Under the pieces are notes generated by a model. The model saw only the letters and a list, made by a program, of their open reading frames with translations. It ran no database searches and was not told the DNA's origin. Position numbers and translations under genes: made by a program. From the NCBI GenBank assembly GCA_041569895.1, contig JBFFXF010000047.1:1-33815 (forward strand): a DNA stretch of 33,815 nt. Reading direction: 5' to 3'. The stretch comes from JBFFXF01 sp041569895 (GTDB lineage Bacteria; Planctomycetota; UBA8108; JACQVS01). Positions 22,844 through 30,179 of the stretch are shown in pieces (position 1 is the stretch's first letter; the number at the start of each line of letters is the position of its first letter).

Positions 22844-23362
22844 TCAGCACCCCGCGCCGCACGTCGAGCAGCGGTAGCCGCGCAGGACGTTGCGGTAGTG
22901 TCCCGCGGTGACCAGCACGCGTCGGTAGCGCGCGCGACCGTAGTGGTCGTATCCGATGAAGACGCTGTGGTAGACCGGCGCGATCCACACGCGCGCGTAG
23001 ATCGGCGCGCGCACGTGGCGGTGCCGCCGGTGGTAGGCGCCGTGGTGGCCGTATCGCCGGTATCCGTGATGGCCGCGCCAGTGCGAATCGCGGTAGCGGT
23101 GGTGGTAGTTGACGTACGCTCCATGGCGGCGATTGCCGTAGCCGACGCCGATCGAGAAACCGTCGCTGCCCACGCCGACATGGACACCCCAGCGGTCACG
23201 CGCCTCGGCGCGCGGCGTGAATCCGACGAACGCGGCGACCGCGACGGCTGAGATCACCAGCGCCCGCATCAGGGTGCGCGGGACGCGGCGAGTCGAGATC
23301 CGGCCCGCCGTCATCCGGCCCGCGATCATCCCGGGCTCGGTTTCGAGTGTGCGCGACGTCAT
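22844..23362 (-). CDS. His/Tyr/Arg-rich secreted protein
   Basis: A 172-residue protein of unknown function. I chose the ATG at 23362 because AGAGGAGG lies upstream. After a basic n-region, a hydrophobic stretch ALVISAVAVAAFVGF ends PRAEA, a likely signal-peptide cleavage site. The mature part starts with glycine-rich VHVGVGSDGFSIGVGYG, then a region dense in His, Tyr and Arg (for example GHHGYRRYGHHGAYHRRHRH), then a segment with IYARVWIAPVYHSV. It ends with four cysteines in a short stretch (YRCSTCGAGC). The His clusters and terminal cysteines suggest metal binding or a surface/coat role, but this is inference from composition. Convergent with the DUF218 gene. Confidence 0.7.
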   Translation of the reverse strand: MTSRTLETEPGMIAGRMTAGRISTRRVPRTLMRALVISAVAVAAFVGFTPRAEARDRWGVHVGVGSDGFSIGVGYGNRRHGAYVNYHHRYRDSHWRGHHGYRRYGHHGAYHRRHRHVRAPIYARVWIAPVYHSVFIGYDHYGRARYRRVLVTAGHYRNVLRGYRCSTCGAGC

Positions 23363-23516
23363 TGTGGGCCTCCTCTGCAAAGCTCTCGGCCCTGCGTGAG
23401 GCAGGGCATCGTGGTTGCTGCAGGGATGGACGGTCGGCCGGGGGGATTATTCAGCCGCTGGGGGGAGGCGGGTGGGGGGTGTCTGGGTTTGGGACGATTC
23501 TGTGGGGTTTTTGGTG

Positions 23517-23617
23517 CCGGAGTCGGATTCGTCCGAGGGCGAGACCGATTCGGAGACAGAGTCAGAGTCAGAGACGGAGACAGAGGACGGAGACAGAGAC
23601 AGAGGGCAGAGTCGACG
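23517..23617 (+). repeat. Purine-rich hexamer array (GAGTCA/GAGACA/GAGACG)
   Basis: Begins GGAGTCGGATTCG and continues as about a dozen hexamers of GAGTCA, GAGACG and GAGACA type. The first part resembles the reverse complement of the array at 5768-5823, so these are probably related members of one family. Confidence 0.8.
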
Positions 23618-23683
23618 CGCGGGTACTCAGACCGGCGGGGGGCGGCGGCGTCGCCTGGTGAATTGTAACCGGTGCTCGGTCGA

Positions 23684-23728
23684 GTCAAGAGTGCCCTCGC
23701 TTCGCTCGGCGACTTCGTCGCTCTTGAC
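23684..23728 (+). repeat. Inverted repeat with an inner hairpin
   Basis: Outer arms GTCAAGAG and CTCTTGAC are 8-bp perfect complements across 45 bp. Inside, GCGAC-TTC-GTCGC forms a second small hairpin. It lies 90 bp before the four-helix-bundle gene. Confidence 0.6.
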
Positions 23729-23817
23729 ACGCCCTGCGCTCCGGTTGCGCGGAGGGAAAGCGCCGCCGCAACGGGTCGGCGGCCACGGTACTCTTCCCTT
23801 TGTCGATCGGAGGTCGA

Positions 23818-24144
23818 ATGAAACGCTTCGAAGCTCTCGAACTCGCTCTGTCTGCCGTTCGTTCTTTGCGTCCGCTGGTCCCGTCGATTCGCCGGCGTGA
23901 TCCGCGACTGGCGACTCACATACGTGACGCGGCGTCGTCGATTGCTCTCAACCTGGGCGAGGGGAATCGGCGTGCGGGCCGGGATCGGATTCACCTCTGG
24001 AGGATCGCTTCGGGGAGCGCCGAGGAAGTTCGCACGGCCTTGCGTGTGGCGCTGGCGTGGGGATACCTCGCCGAGCGGCAGACCGTGGAAGCGCAGCGGC
24101 AAATCGACCAGCTCCAAGCGGTGCTCTGGAAACTGACGCGGTGA
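23818..24144 (+). CDS. Four-helix-bundle protein (23S rRNA intervening-sequence/S23 family)
   Basis: A 108-residue helical protein opening MKRFEALELALSAVRSL, with the family-typical stretch HIRDAASSIALNLGEGNRRA followed by RIASGSAEEVRTAL and a C-terminal helix QRQIDQLQAVLWKLTR. The family was first seen inside intervening sequences of 23S rRNA genes and also occurs as lone chromosomal genes; homologues include the Avd accessory protein of diversity-generating retroelements. No rRNA gene or reverse transcriptase is in the window, so this is a lone copy of unknown function. GGAGG precedes the ATG (23809-23813). The flanking inverted repeat and hexamer array give it an unusual setting. Confidence 0.88.
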   Translation: MKRFEALELALSAVRSLRPLVPSIRRRDPRLATHIRDAASSIALNLGEGNRRAGRDRIHLWRIASGSAEEVRTALRVALAWGYLAERQTVEAQRQIDQLQAVLWKLTR

Positions 24145-24160
24145 GCCGCGTTCGCCCGCT

Positions 24161-24892
24161 TCAGAACTCCTCGATCTTTCCCGCGACCACCAGGCCGAGG
24201 CGGACGGCGCTGGCCTTGGTCTTTTCGAGGGGTAGCTCGAAGTCGACGATGTGCCAGCCCCACTCCTCGTCGTGGAAGATCGCCGGCAGGGTGTCGGGCT
24301 TCTTGTGCTTCTCCGTCGAGATCAGGTAGAGGGTTGCCGGGTGGCTCGTGCCCGAGACGTCCGTGCTGATGTCGACGATCTTGCGCGTCGGCAGCGGCTC
24401 GAGCTTGGTGTCCTTCTTGGCCGGCGAGAGCAGCACGAAGTCCCGCGTGTCGGAGACGCCGAGGTGATCGCCGTCCTGGGGCTGGATGGCGTAGCGGATG
24501 GTGTACACGCCGGGGCCGATCTTCTGGTCACGGATATCGTGGTGGTCCCGGTGGTAGCGCGCGACGCCGAGCAGCGTTCCCTCGGCGAAGCTCTTCAGAA
24601 AGGAGACTCCCTGGAGCACCTTGACGCCCTTGGGATCGACGGGGGGCATGTCGGTCCGGAACCAGAGGTCGAGGACCGGGCGCTTCTTCGAGTCGACGAC
24701 GCGGACGCCCTCGCGCGCCACCGCGGCCGAGAGCGCCGCCGCGGCCTCCTTCGGCGGTCCCTCCTTGAGGGTCCCGACCGTGTAGTCCTCGGCAACGGTC
24801 GGCGCGCCCGTCAGTGACAGGCCCAGCGCCAGGAGCGCGGGAAAGACCGACAGCGGTCCCGCGCTCGCTCTCGAGTAGGGCGAGTTCGACAT
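24161..24892 (-). CDS. Secreted protein of unknown function
   Basis: A 243-residue protein with an N-terminal signal peptide (VFPALLALGLSLTGAPTVA, cleavage near residue 35). I do not recognise a family. The mature part is mixed strand and helix, with segments such as VLDLWFRTDMP, IGPGVYTIRYAIQPQDGDHL, FVLLSPAKKD and WGWHIVDFELPL that suggest a beta-sandwich. GGGAG precedes the ATG. It lies 44 bp downstream of the DUF1326-like gene on the same strand, so the two are probably one transcript. The gap contains a 14-bp tandem repeat. Confidence 0.75.
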   Translation of the reverse strand: MSNSPYSRASAGPLSVFPALLALGLSLTGAPTVAEDYTVGTLKEGPPKEAAAALSAAVAREGVRVVDSKKRPVLDLWFRTDMPPVDPKGVKVLQGVSFLKSFAEGTLLGVARYHRDHHDIRDQKIGPGVYTIRYAIQPQDGDHLGVSDTRDFVLLSPAKKDTKLEPLPTRKIVDISTDVSGTSHPATLYLISTEKHKKPDTLPAIFHDEEWGWHIVDFELPLEKTKASAVRLGLVVAGKIEEF

Positions 24893-24905
24893 CGTGCTCC
24901 CTATT

Positions 24906-24940
24906 GCGTCAGGCGGTCAGCGTCAGGCGGTCAGCGTCAG
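24906..24940. repeat. 14-bp tandem repeat, two and a half copies
   Basis: GCGTCAGGCGGTCA twice in perfect tandem plus a partial third GCGTCAG. The partial copy contains the stop codon (24937-24939) of the DUF1326-like gene. It lies between two probably co-transcribed genes. Confidence 0.9.
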
Positions 24941-25695
24941 AGAGAGAACGTCCCGACCATGGCGCTGCGCTTGAACGGATCGCTCCATCGCGCGTTCAGC
25001 CCCTTGCCACGGTAGTAATGGACGATCGTCTTCGCGCAGCGGAAGGCGTCGGTCGACGCGAGCGACGGGTACGCCACCTCCTCGTTGCCACAGTGGGCGT
25101 CGCCGAGGCGGCTGAGCGCCGTCGTCTTGACCTTCAGCGTGTCCTTGACCTCGAGGGTCACCTCGACGTCATCGCGCGTGTAGGAAATATCCGCGCGCCG
25201 GACGTCGAGGACATTGGTGAAGTACTTGCCCGCCAGCTTCTTGCCGAGCGCGATGAGCGCCCTGGCCTGCTCGTCCGTCGCCCTGCGGTCGACGAAGACG
25301 ATGGTCTTGACCGCGCCCTCGCCCCGGCTCATCAGCGTTCCCTCGGCGCGCACGGCTGCCGTGAGCTTGAGCCCGGCGAGGTCCTGGCCGAGCCAGCTGC
25401 CCTTCGCCACCGACCAGCCGAGCACCGCGAACTCGCCGGTGGTGTTGAGCTCGGCGTTCGAGAAGCACGGGCCCGTCCACACGTCGCAAGTGCGCGCCTC
25501 GACGTACTCGCCGAGGACGACGGCGTCCTTCTTGGGCACCCCGACCTTGCCGTCGTGGCAGACGTCGCCGGCGCTCGTGTGACAGACCGGGGTGTCCGCC
25601 CGGACGCCCGAGGCGAGGAAGAAAGCGGCGATCGAGCAGACAGAGAGTGAGATTCGTGCCAATCCGTGCAGTTTCCCGGACAGTGTCGTGGACAT
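24937..25695 (-). CDS. Secreted DUF1326-like protein
   Basis: A 252-residue protein with a signal peptide (ISLSVCSIAAFFLASGVRA). The ATG at 25695 has GGAGG 8 nt upstream. The segment LGEYVEARTCDVWTGPCFSN with later FAVLGWSVAKGSW and an ATDEQARALIALGKKLAGKY helix fits the DUF1326 pattern (EtCnCxxxCPC followed by a G.W...G strand). The function is not established. Cysteines at 38, 46, 70 and 77 plus two near the C-terminus suggest disulfides or metal ligands outside the cytoplasm. It is probably co-transcribed with the downstream secreted protein. Confidence 0.7.
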   Translation of the reverse strand: MSTTLSGKLHGLARISLSVCSIAAFFLASGVRADTPVCHTSAGDVCHDGKVGVPKKDAVVLGEYVEARTCDVWTGPCFSNAELNTTGEFAVLGWSVAKGSWLGQDLAGLKLTAAVRAEGTLMSRGEGAVKTIVFVDRRATDEQARALIALGKKLAGKYFTNVLDVRRADISYTRDDVEVTLEVKDTLKVKTTALSRLGDAHCGNEEVAYPSLASTDAFRCAKTIVHYYRGKGLNARWSDPFKRSAMVGTFSL

Positions 25696-25996
25696 TGGAC
25701 AAGCCTCCATTCTGGACCAGGGCGCCCGGGCCACGAAAGCGCTCCGTGCGGCCTCGCGGGACGCCTCGAGCGACTATTGTGTGCGGCTTTCGCCCCGACA
25801 TCAACCGTGAGCCGGAGACCCGCGATCGGTGCCGGGGGAGAGGGGGCGCGAGGGGGGATCGGGCGGAGGCTGTCCGCCCGGAGGGACGATCGCCGGGGGC
25901 GGGACCGACCGATCGGAGCGCTTGCCCGATCGGGGAGGCCCCGGCCCCCCGGAAAACGGCTGTACAAAACCGGTCGACCGGGTCGGCGGTCGGGGC
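25696..25996. other. Intergenic region of 301 bases, terminator-like near the Mo-hydroxylase operon end
   Basis: No gene is visible. Next to the stop of the Cys-rich gene, the minus strand has CCGGTCGACCGG followed by TTTTG (25981-25965), a small hairpin with a T-run that could end the operon. CCGATCGG occurs twice at about 25908-25935. The rest is G-rich leader of the DUF1326 gene. Confidence 0.4.
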
Positions 25997-26242
25997 TCAG
26001 ACCAGCGAGTCGATGCCCACGAAGCAGCGCCGCGACGTGCCGACCGAGCAGCACTCGATGTGGACCCGCTCGCCGTCGGGGCCGCGCCCCTTGTGCGTGC
26101 ACTCGCACCAGAAGGAGACGGCGTCGTAGGGATCGAAGAGCGACTCCTCGCCCTCGCCGGCGTCGGGGTTGTCGACGTGGATCAGCATCTCCTTGCAGCG
26201 GAGCTTCTGGCAGACCTTCTCGGGCTCGTACTTGAATGCCAT
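25997..26242 (-). CDS. Small Cys-rich protein of the Mo-hydroxylase operon
   Basis: An 81-residue protein with seven cysteines (C11, C16, C46, C48, C64, C65, C73). It is the last gene of the operon: its ATG is 2 nt beyond the FAD-subunit stop, and its strong GGAGGA site lies inside the 3' end of that gene, a sign of coupled translation. CQKLRC near the N-terminus, WCECTHKGRG in the middle and ECCSVGTSRRC near the end suggest a small zinc- or iron-sulfur-binding fold. No signal peptide. I do not recognise the family. It could be an assembly factor, an electron carrier or a small subunit of the enzyme. Confidence 0.8.
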   Translation of the reverse strand: MAFKYEPEKVCQKLRCKEMLIHVDNPDAGEGEESLFDPYDAVSFWCECTHKGRGPDGERVHIECCSVGTSRRCFVGIDSLV

Positions 26243-26244
26243 GG

Positions 26245-27222
26245 TCAAATCCTCCTGCCGGTGGCGGCGGCCAGCAGCGCGCGCTTCACCGCCGTCCGGG
26301 TCAGCTGGACCTTGAACTTGTTGCCGGAGAGCGGTCGCGCGTCCTCGACGGCCCGGGCCGCCGCGTCGGTGGCGGTGAGCTCGGAGATCTCCTTGCCGGC
26401 GAGGCTCGCCTCCGCGGACGCGGCGCGCCACGGCACCGGCGCGACGCCACCGAGAACGATGCGCGCCTGGCGGACGCGCCGTCCGTCCATCTCGAGAACG
26501 ACGGACGCGAGCGCCAGCGGCCAGTCGTGCGACTCCTTGTGCCGCACCTCGTAGGTGGCGCTGCGCCCCGTGCACGGCGGAATGACGACGTGCGTCAGGA
26601 CGTCGTCGGGCTTGAGGACGTTCTCGCGGGACATGTCGACCGACGGCATGGTGAAGAACCGCTCGAGCGGAATCTCTCGCGGGCCGTCCTTGCCCGCGAC
26701 ACCCGCCCGGGCGCGGTACGCGATGAGCGGCGGCGCGGCGCTCGAGGGGTGCACCATGACGCACGGCTGGTCGGTGCCGTAGATCGCGTGCAGCTCGTTG
26801 TCACCGTCGACCGCGGCGCAGATCGAGTCGCCGCGCTTGCGACACGGCGTGTTCTCGTTGCGGTAGTACCAGCAACGCGGACGCGCGCAGAGGTTGCCGC
26901 CGAGCGTGCTCATGTTGCGGATCTGCGGCGTGGCGACGTCGTACAGGGCCTCCTGCAGCGCCGGGAATCGCGACGCCACCTCGGCGCTGTCGAGGATCTC
27001 GGTGATCGTGACGTTGGCGCCGATGCGCAGCGAATCACCGGCCGCCGAGATGCCGTCGAGCTCTCCGATCCCCTTGATGTTGACCAGCGTCCCCGGCTCG
27101 AGGATGTGGTCCTTCATCAGGTTGATCAGGTCCGTCCCGCCGGCGAGCGCCAGGGAGTCCTTGCCGAGGTTCTTGACCGCGGTCGAGATCGAGTCAGCGT
27201 GGATATAAGCGAAAGTCTTCAT
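26245..27222 (-). CDS. Mo-hydroxylase FAD-binding subunit
   Basis: A 325-residue medium subunit of a xanthine dehydrogenase-family enzyme; it binds FAD and passes electrons from the iron-sulfur subunit to an acceptor. ALAGGTDLINLMK (26-37) and STLGGNL (105-111) are the two FAD-binding signatures, and a CO dehydrogenase flavoprotein C-terminal domain follows (about 205-320). Between them is a Cys-rich insertion with C112, C117, C127, C135 and C154 (CARPRCWYYRNENTPC). The related subunit of 4-hydroxybenzoyl-CoA reductase carries a [4Fe-4S] cluster in the same place, so an extra cluster is possible. The ATG at 27222 is 2 nt after the molybdopterin subunit's stop. There is no export signal; it would leave the cell only bound to the Tat-tagged partner. 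Confidence 0.9.
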   Translation of the reverse strand: MKTFAYIHADSISTAVKNLGKDSLALAGGTDLINLMKDHILEPGTLVNIKGIGELDGISAAGDSLRIGANVTITEILDSAEVASRFPALQEALYDVATPQIRNMSTLGGNLCARPRCWYYRNENTPCRKRGDSICAAVDGDNELHAIYGTDQPCVMVHPSSAAPPLIAYRARAGVAGKDGPREIPLERFFTMPSVDMSRENVLKPDDVLTHVVIPPCTGRSATYEVRHKESHDWPLALASVVLEMDGRRVRQARIVLGGVAPVPWRAASAEASLAGKEISELTATDAAARAVEDARPLSGNKFKVQLTRTAVKRALLAAATGRRI

Positions 27223-27224
27223 GG

Positions 27225-29342
27225 TCAAGCCCTCCCTTCCAGCGCTTCGATGACCCGGCGCGGTGTGATCGGTATGGTGGGCACGCGGACACCGATCGCG
27301 TTGGCGACGGCGTTGGAGATCGCGGCCGCGGTCGGGATCGTCGGCGGCTCGCCGATGCCGATCGTACCCCGCTCCGGATAGTCGAGCAGGACGACGTCGA
27401 TCTCGGGGATGTCGCCGGCGCTGGCGAGCAGATAGAGCTCCATGTCGGCGTTGATGTGCTGGCCGTACTTCTCGTCCATGCGACGGAGCTCGAAGAGGCC
27501 ATAGTTGATCCCCCCGATGACGCCGCCGTACACCTGGCTCTCGCACAGGAGGCGGTTCATCACCAGGCCGCAGTCGGCGACCGCCACCACCTTGTTCAGT
27601 CGCACGCGTCCGGTCTCGACGTCGACCGAGACGTCGGCGAACTGCGCGCCGCCGACGCCGCTCGACGACATGCCGCGGCCGTCGTTCCTGCTGGCGCTCT
27701 GCCGGATCGGCTCCTGGCCGATCAGCGCGCACGCCTGGCGCCACGTGTAGCCGCGCTCGACGTCACCCTTGACGTAGACGCGGCCGCCCTCGGCCTCCAG
27801 CGCGTCGGGCTGGACGCCCAGCTTCGGCGCGACTTTCGTGAAGAGCTCATCGCGGGCCTGCATGCTCGCCACCGCGACCGCGAGGCTGACGCCACCGCAC
27901 GTGGTGCTGCCGCCGCTGCCTCCGGCGGGCGGGTAGTCCGAGCTCCCGATGCGGCCGTTGACCTCCTCGACCCGGAGCCCGAGGATCTCCGCGGCCACCA
28001 TCGGCACCAGCGTCGTCGTGCCGGTGCCGAGGTCCTGCGTGCCGCACTCGACGGTGACGTGGCCCGTGGGCTGGATCGTGCAGGTGGCCTGGGCGCTGCC
28101 GGCGCGGCCTCCCCAGGTGCCGATCGCGCAGCCGACGCCGTGCTTCCACGGACCGGGCTGCGAGGCGTCGCGGGGGTGCCACTTCTCGTTCCAGCCGATG
28201 CGCGCCGCTCCCAGCCGCAGTTCCTTGATCCAGATCGGCTGCAGGTTGCTGTTCGGAAGGTTGCGAATCCGGAACTCCACCGGGTCGAGGTTCGGGTCGA
28301 ACCGATGGCAGAGGTCGTCCATCAGCGCTTCCATGATCAGGCAGCCCTGCGGGTGCCCGGGAGCTCGCATCGCCCTGGCGTCGCCGGCGTTGATGAAGAG
28401 GTCGGTGTGCTGCCGGCGGCGGTTCTCGACCTCGTAGATGTAGGGCAGCGGGAAGCCGGCGCCGCGCGAGTGGCCTCCGGTGCCCCAGGTCGAGGCGTCG
28501 AACGCGATCAGCTTGCCGTTGGCGTCGACTCCGGCCTTCACCTTGCCGTAGCCGGACGGGCGGTTGCCGCCGGCGACGTGCTCCTCGGCGCGGTCGAGCA
28601 TCAGCTTCACCGGCGCGCCCGCCTTCCTGGCGAGCTCGGCGGCGGCGATCCCCTGCACGTCGGGCCCGAACTTGCTGCCGAAGCCGCCGCCCATGTAGTG
28701 CGTCACGCACGTCACGTTCGGCGTGTTGAAGTGGTTGACGAGCGCGTTCTTGGTGGCGTGGACCGCCTGCGTCGACGCCCACACCGTCAGGTTGTCGCCG
28801 TCCCACTTGGCGACCAGCCCGTGGGTCTCGAGGCAGACGTGCGTGACCACCTCGCAGCCGTACGTCCCCTCGTGGGTCGCCGCGGCCCTGGCGAGGACCG
28901 CGTCGACGTCCTCGCCGCGCTCGTCCTTGTTGCCGACGCGCACCGCGGGCGGACCGGCCTGGAAGGCCGCGGCCTCGCTCGCGACGTGCGGCAGGACCTC
29001 GTACTCGATGCGGACGGCGCGGGCGGCGTCCTCGGCGAGCTCCGGAGTCGCCGCGGCGAGCGCGACGACCTCGTCACCGGCGTACTCGACGGTGTCCTTG
29101 CCCTGCTCGCCCGGAGTCTTGAGATTGATGACGGCGCGCACGCCGGGCATGCGCTCCGCCGGGCCGGTGTCGATCGACACCACCTTCGCCTTCGCGTGCG
29201 GACTGCGGACGATCTTGCCGTGGAGCAGCCCGGGGAGGTTGACGTCGAAGGAGTACTTCGCCTGTCCCGACACCTTCTCCAGGCCGTCGAGCCGGGGCAC
29301 GTTCGCTCCGATGATCTGTCGTTGCTCTGGCCAACTGGGCAT
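27225..29342 (-). CDS. Mo-hydroxylase molybdopterin-binding subunit
   Basis: A 705-residue large subunit with the aldehyde oxidase/xanthine dehydrogenase a/b hammerhead domain (about 1-135) followed by the molybdopterin-binding domain. Signatures include THYMGGGFGSKFG near 220, RAPGHPQG near 335, CGTQDLGTGT near 445 and the GIGEPP segment near 665 containing the catalytic glutamate. It lies between the [2Fe-2S] gene (4-nt gap) and the FAD gene (2-nt gap) in the order FeS-Mo-FAD. The substrate is unknown; this family oxidises purines, aldehydes, CO, isoquinolines or aromatic acyl-CoAs. Nothing here shows the CODH-specific motif. Sulfido-cofactor maturation genes are not in the window. Confidence 0.93.
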   Translation of the reverse strand: MPSWPEQRQIIGANVPRLDGLEKVSGQAKYSFDVNLPGLLHGKIVRSPHAKAKVVSIDTGPAERMPGVRAVINLKTPGEQGKDTVEYAGDEVVALAAATPELAEDAARAVRIEYEVLPHVASEAAAFQAGPPAVRVGNKDERGEDVDAVLARAAATHEGTYGCEVVTHVCLETHGLVAKWDGDNLTVWASTQAVHATKNALVNHFNTPNVTCVTHYMGGGFGSKFGPDVQGIAAAELARKAGAPVKLMLDRAEEHVAGGNRPSGYGKVKAGVDANGKLIAFDASTWGTGGHSRGAGFPLPYIYEVENRRRQHTDLFINAGDARAMRAPGHPQGCLIMEALMDDLCHRFDPNLDPVEFRIRNLPNSNLQPIWIKELRLGAARIGWNEKWHPRDASQPGPWKHGVGCAIGTWGGRAGSAQATCTIQPTGHVTVECGTQDLGTGTTTLVPMVAAEILGLRVEEVNGRIGSSDYPPAGGSGGSTTCGGVSLAVAVASMQARDELFTKVAPKLGVQPDALEAEGGRVYVKGDVERGYTWRQACALIGQEPIRQSASRNDGRGMSSSGVGGAQFADVSVDVETGRVRLNKVVAVADCGLVMNRLLCESQVYGGVIGGINYGLFELRRMDEKYGQHINADMELYLLASAGDIPEIDVVLLDYPERGTIGIGEPPTIPTAAAISNAVANAIGVRVPTIPITPRRVIEALEGRA

Positions 29343-29346
29343 GGCG

Positions 29347-30024
29347 CTAACCTCCCTTCATCCTGACAGAGGCCAGCTGCACCGCCTTGAAGACTCCGCC
29401 GTAGGTGCCGCAACGGCAGATGTTGCCGTTCAGCGCCCGCTTGATCGCCTCGAGGCTCGGGTGCGCGTGGCGGTCGAGGAGGTTCTTGCTCGAGACCACG
29501 AAGCCCGGAGTGCAGAAGCCGCACATCAGGCCGTCGCACTCGACGAACGCTTCCTGCACCGGATGTGGCTCGTCACCGGTCGCGAGTCCCTCGACGGTGG
29601 TGATCTTCTTGCCCTGCGCCTCGATCGCCAGCATCGAGCAGCTGTAGACCGTCTTGTCGTCGATGATGACGGTGCACGCGCCGCAGCTCCCCCGATCGCA
29701 GACTCGCTTCGAGCCGGTGAGGTCGACGGGCGCGTTCGCCTTCTGCTCGATGTGGTCGCGGAGCGCGTTGAGGAGCGTCACGCGCGGCTCGACCCTGAGG
29801 CGCTTCTCCTGGCCGTTGACGTTGAGGACGATTTCCACCGGTCCCGGACCGACCGGGGCGCCGCTCTGGGCGGCGGGCGGCGACGCCCCGAGAACGCCGT
29901 TCTCGGAGACGGCGGCGGCGCCGGCGGAGAGCGCCACGCCCTTCAGGAACCCGCGCCGGCTCAGTTCGCCGGGCGATTCCTGTCCGGAGCCTCCCCGTGG
30001 TGTGTTGTGTTTTTCCTCGCGCAT
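29347..30024 (-). CDS. Mo-hydroxylase [2Fe-2S] subunit with Tat signal
   Basis: A 225-residue small subunit carrying two [2Fe-2S] clusters. The plant-type ferredoxin cluster uses C109, C114, C117 and C129 (CDRGSCGACT...C), and the helical cluster uses C168, C171, C203 and C205 (CGFC...CRC). The N-terminus has a twin-arginine signal, SRRGFLKG (R23-R24), followed by a hydrophobic alanine-rich stretch, so the assembled enzyme probably works outside the cytoplasm. The ATG at 30024 is preceded by GGGAGAGG. It is the first gene of a four-gene operon. Its leader contains four 10-bp-phased CNGACTG repeats immediately before the ribosome-binding site. Confidence 0.92.
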   Translation of the reverse strand: MREEKHNTPRGGSGQESPGELSRRGFLKGVALSAGAAAVSENGVLGASPPAAQSGAPVGPGPVEIVLNVNGQEKRLRVEPRVTLLNALRDHIEQKANAPVDLTGSKRVCDRGSCGACTVIIDDKTVYSCSMLAIEAQGKKITTVEGLATGDEPHPVQEAFVECDGLMCGFCTPGFVVSSKNLLDRHAHPSLEAIKRALNGNICRCGTYGGVFKAVQLASVRMKGG

Positions 30025-30036
30025 GGAGACCTCTCC

Positions 30037-30073
30037 CAGACTGTTGCAGACTGGATCGGACTGGTACCGACTG
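30037..30073 (-). repeat. Four CNGACTG repeats at exact 10-bp spacing
   Basis: On the plus strand CAGACTG (30037), CAGACTG (30047), CGGACTG (30057) and CCGACTG (30067). They lie 13-49 nt before the start codon of the operon's first gene, adjacent to its ribosome-binding site. The one-helical-turn spacing would suit side-by-side protein binding on DNA, or an RNA-level element. Confidence 0.85.
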
Positions 30074-30179
30074 TCGGAACGAATTCGCGGCGGAGCGACC
30101 CGAAACCGCTTCACCCTGACACTCTTTGTATCCGCTCGCGGTCCCGCGTCGCAAGCGAAATGTGCGCGGCCGGCGCGTC

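Larger units (their letters stand above)
23363..23817. other. Intergenic region of 455 bases with repeats and hairpins
   Basis: No gene is visible. It contains a purine-rich hexamer array (23517-23617), an imperfect hairpin region (23684-23728) and the ribosome-binding site of the four-helix-bundle gene. Local GC is lower around 23660-23690. Confidence 0.5.

Noticed and set aside
23818..24144. Diversity-generating retroelement (Avd-like protein)
   Set aside because: No reverse transcriptase, template repeat or variable repeat is visible in the window.
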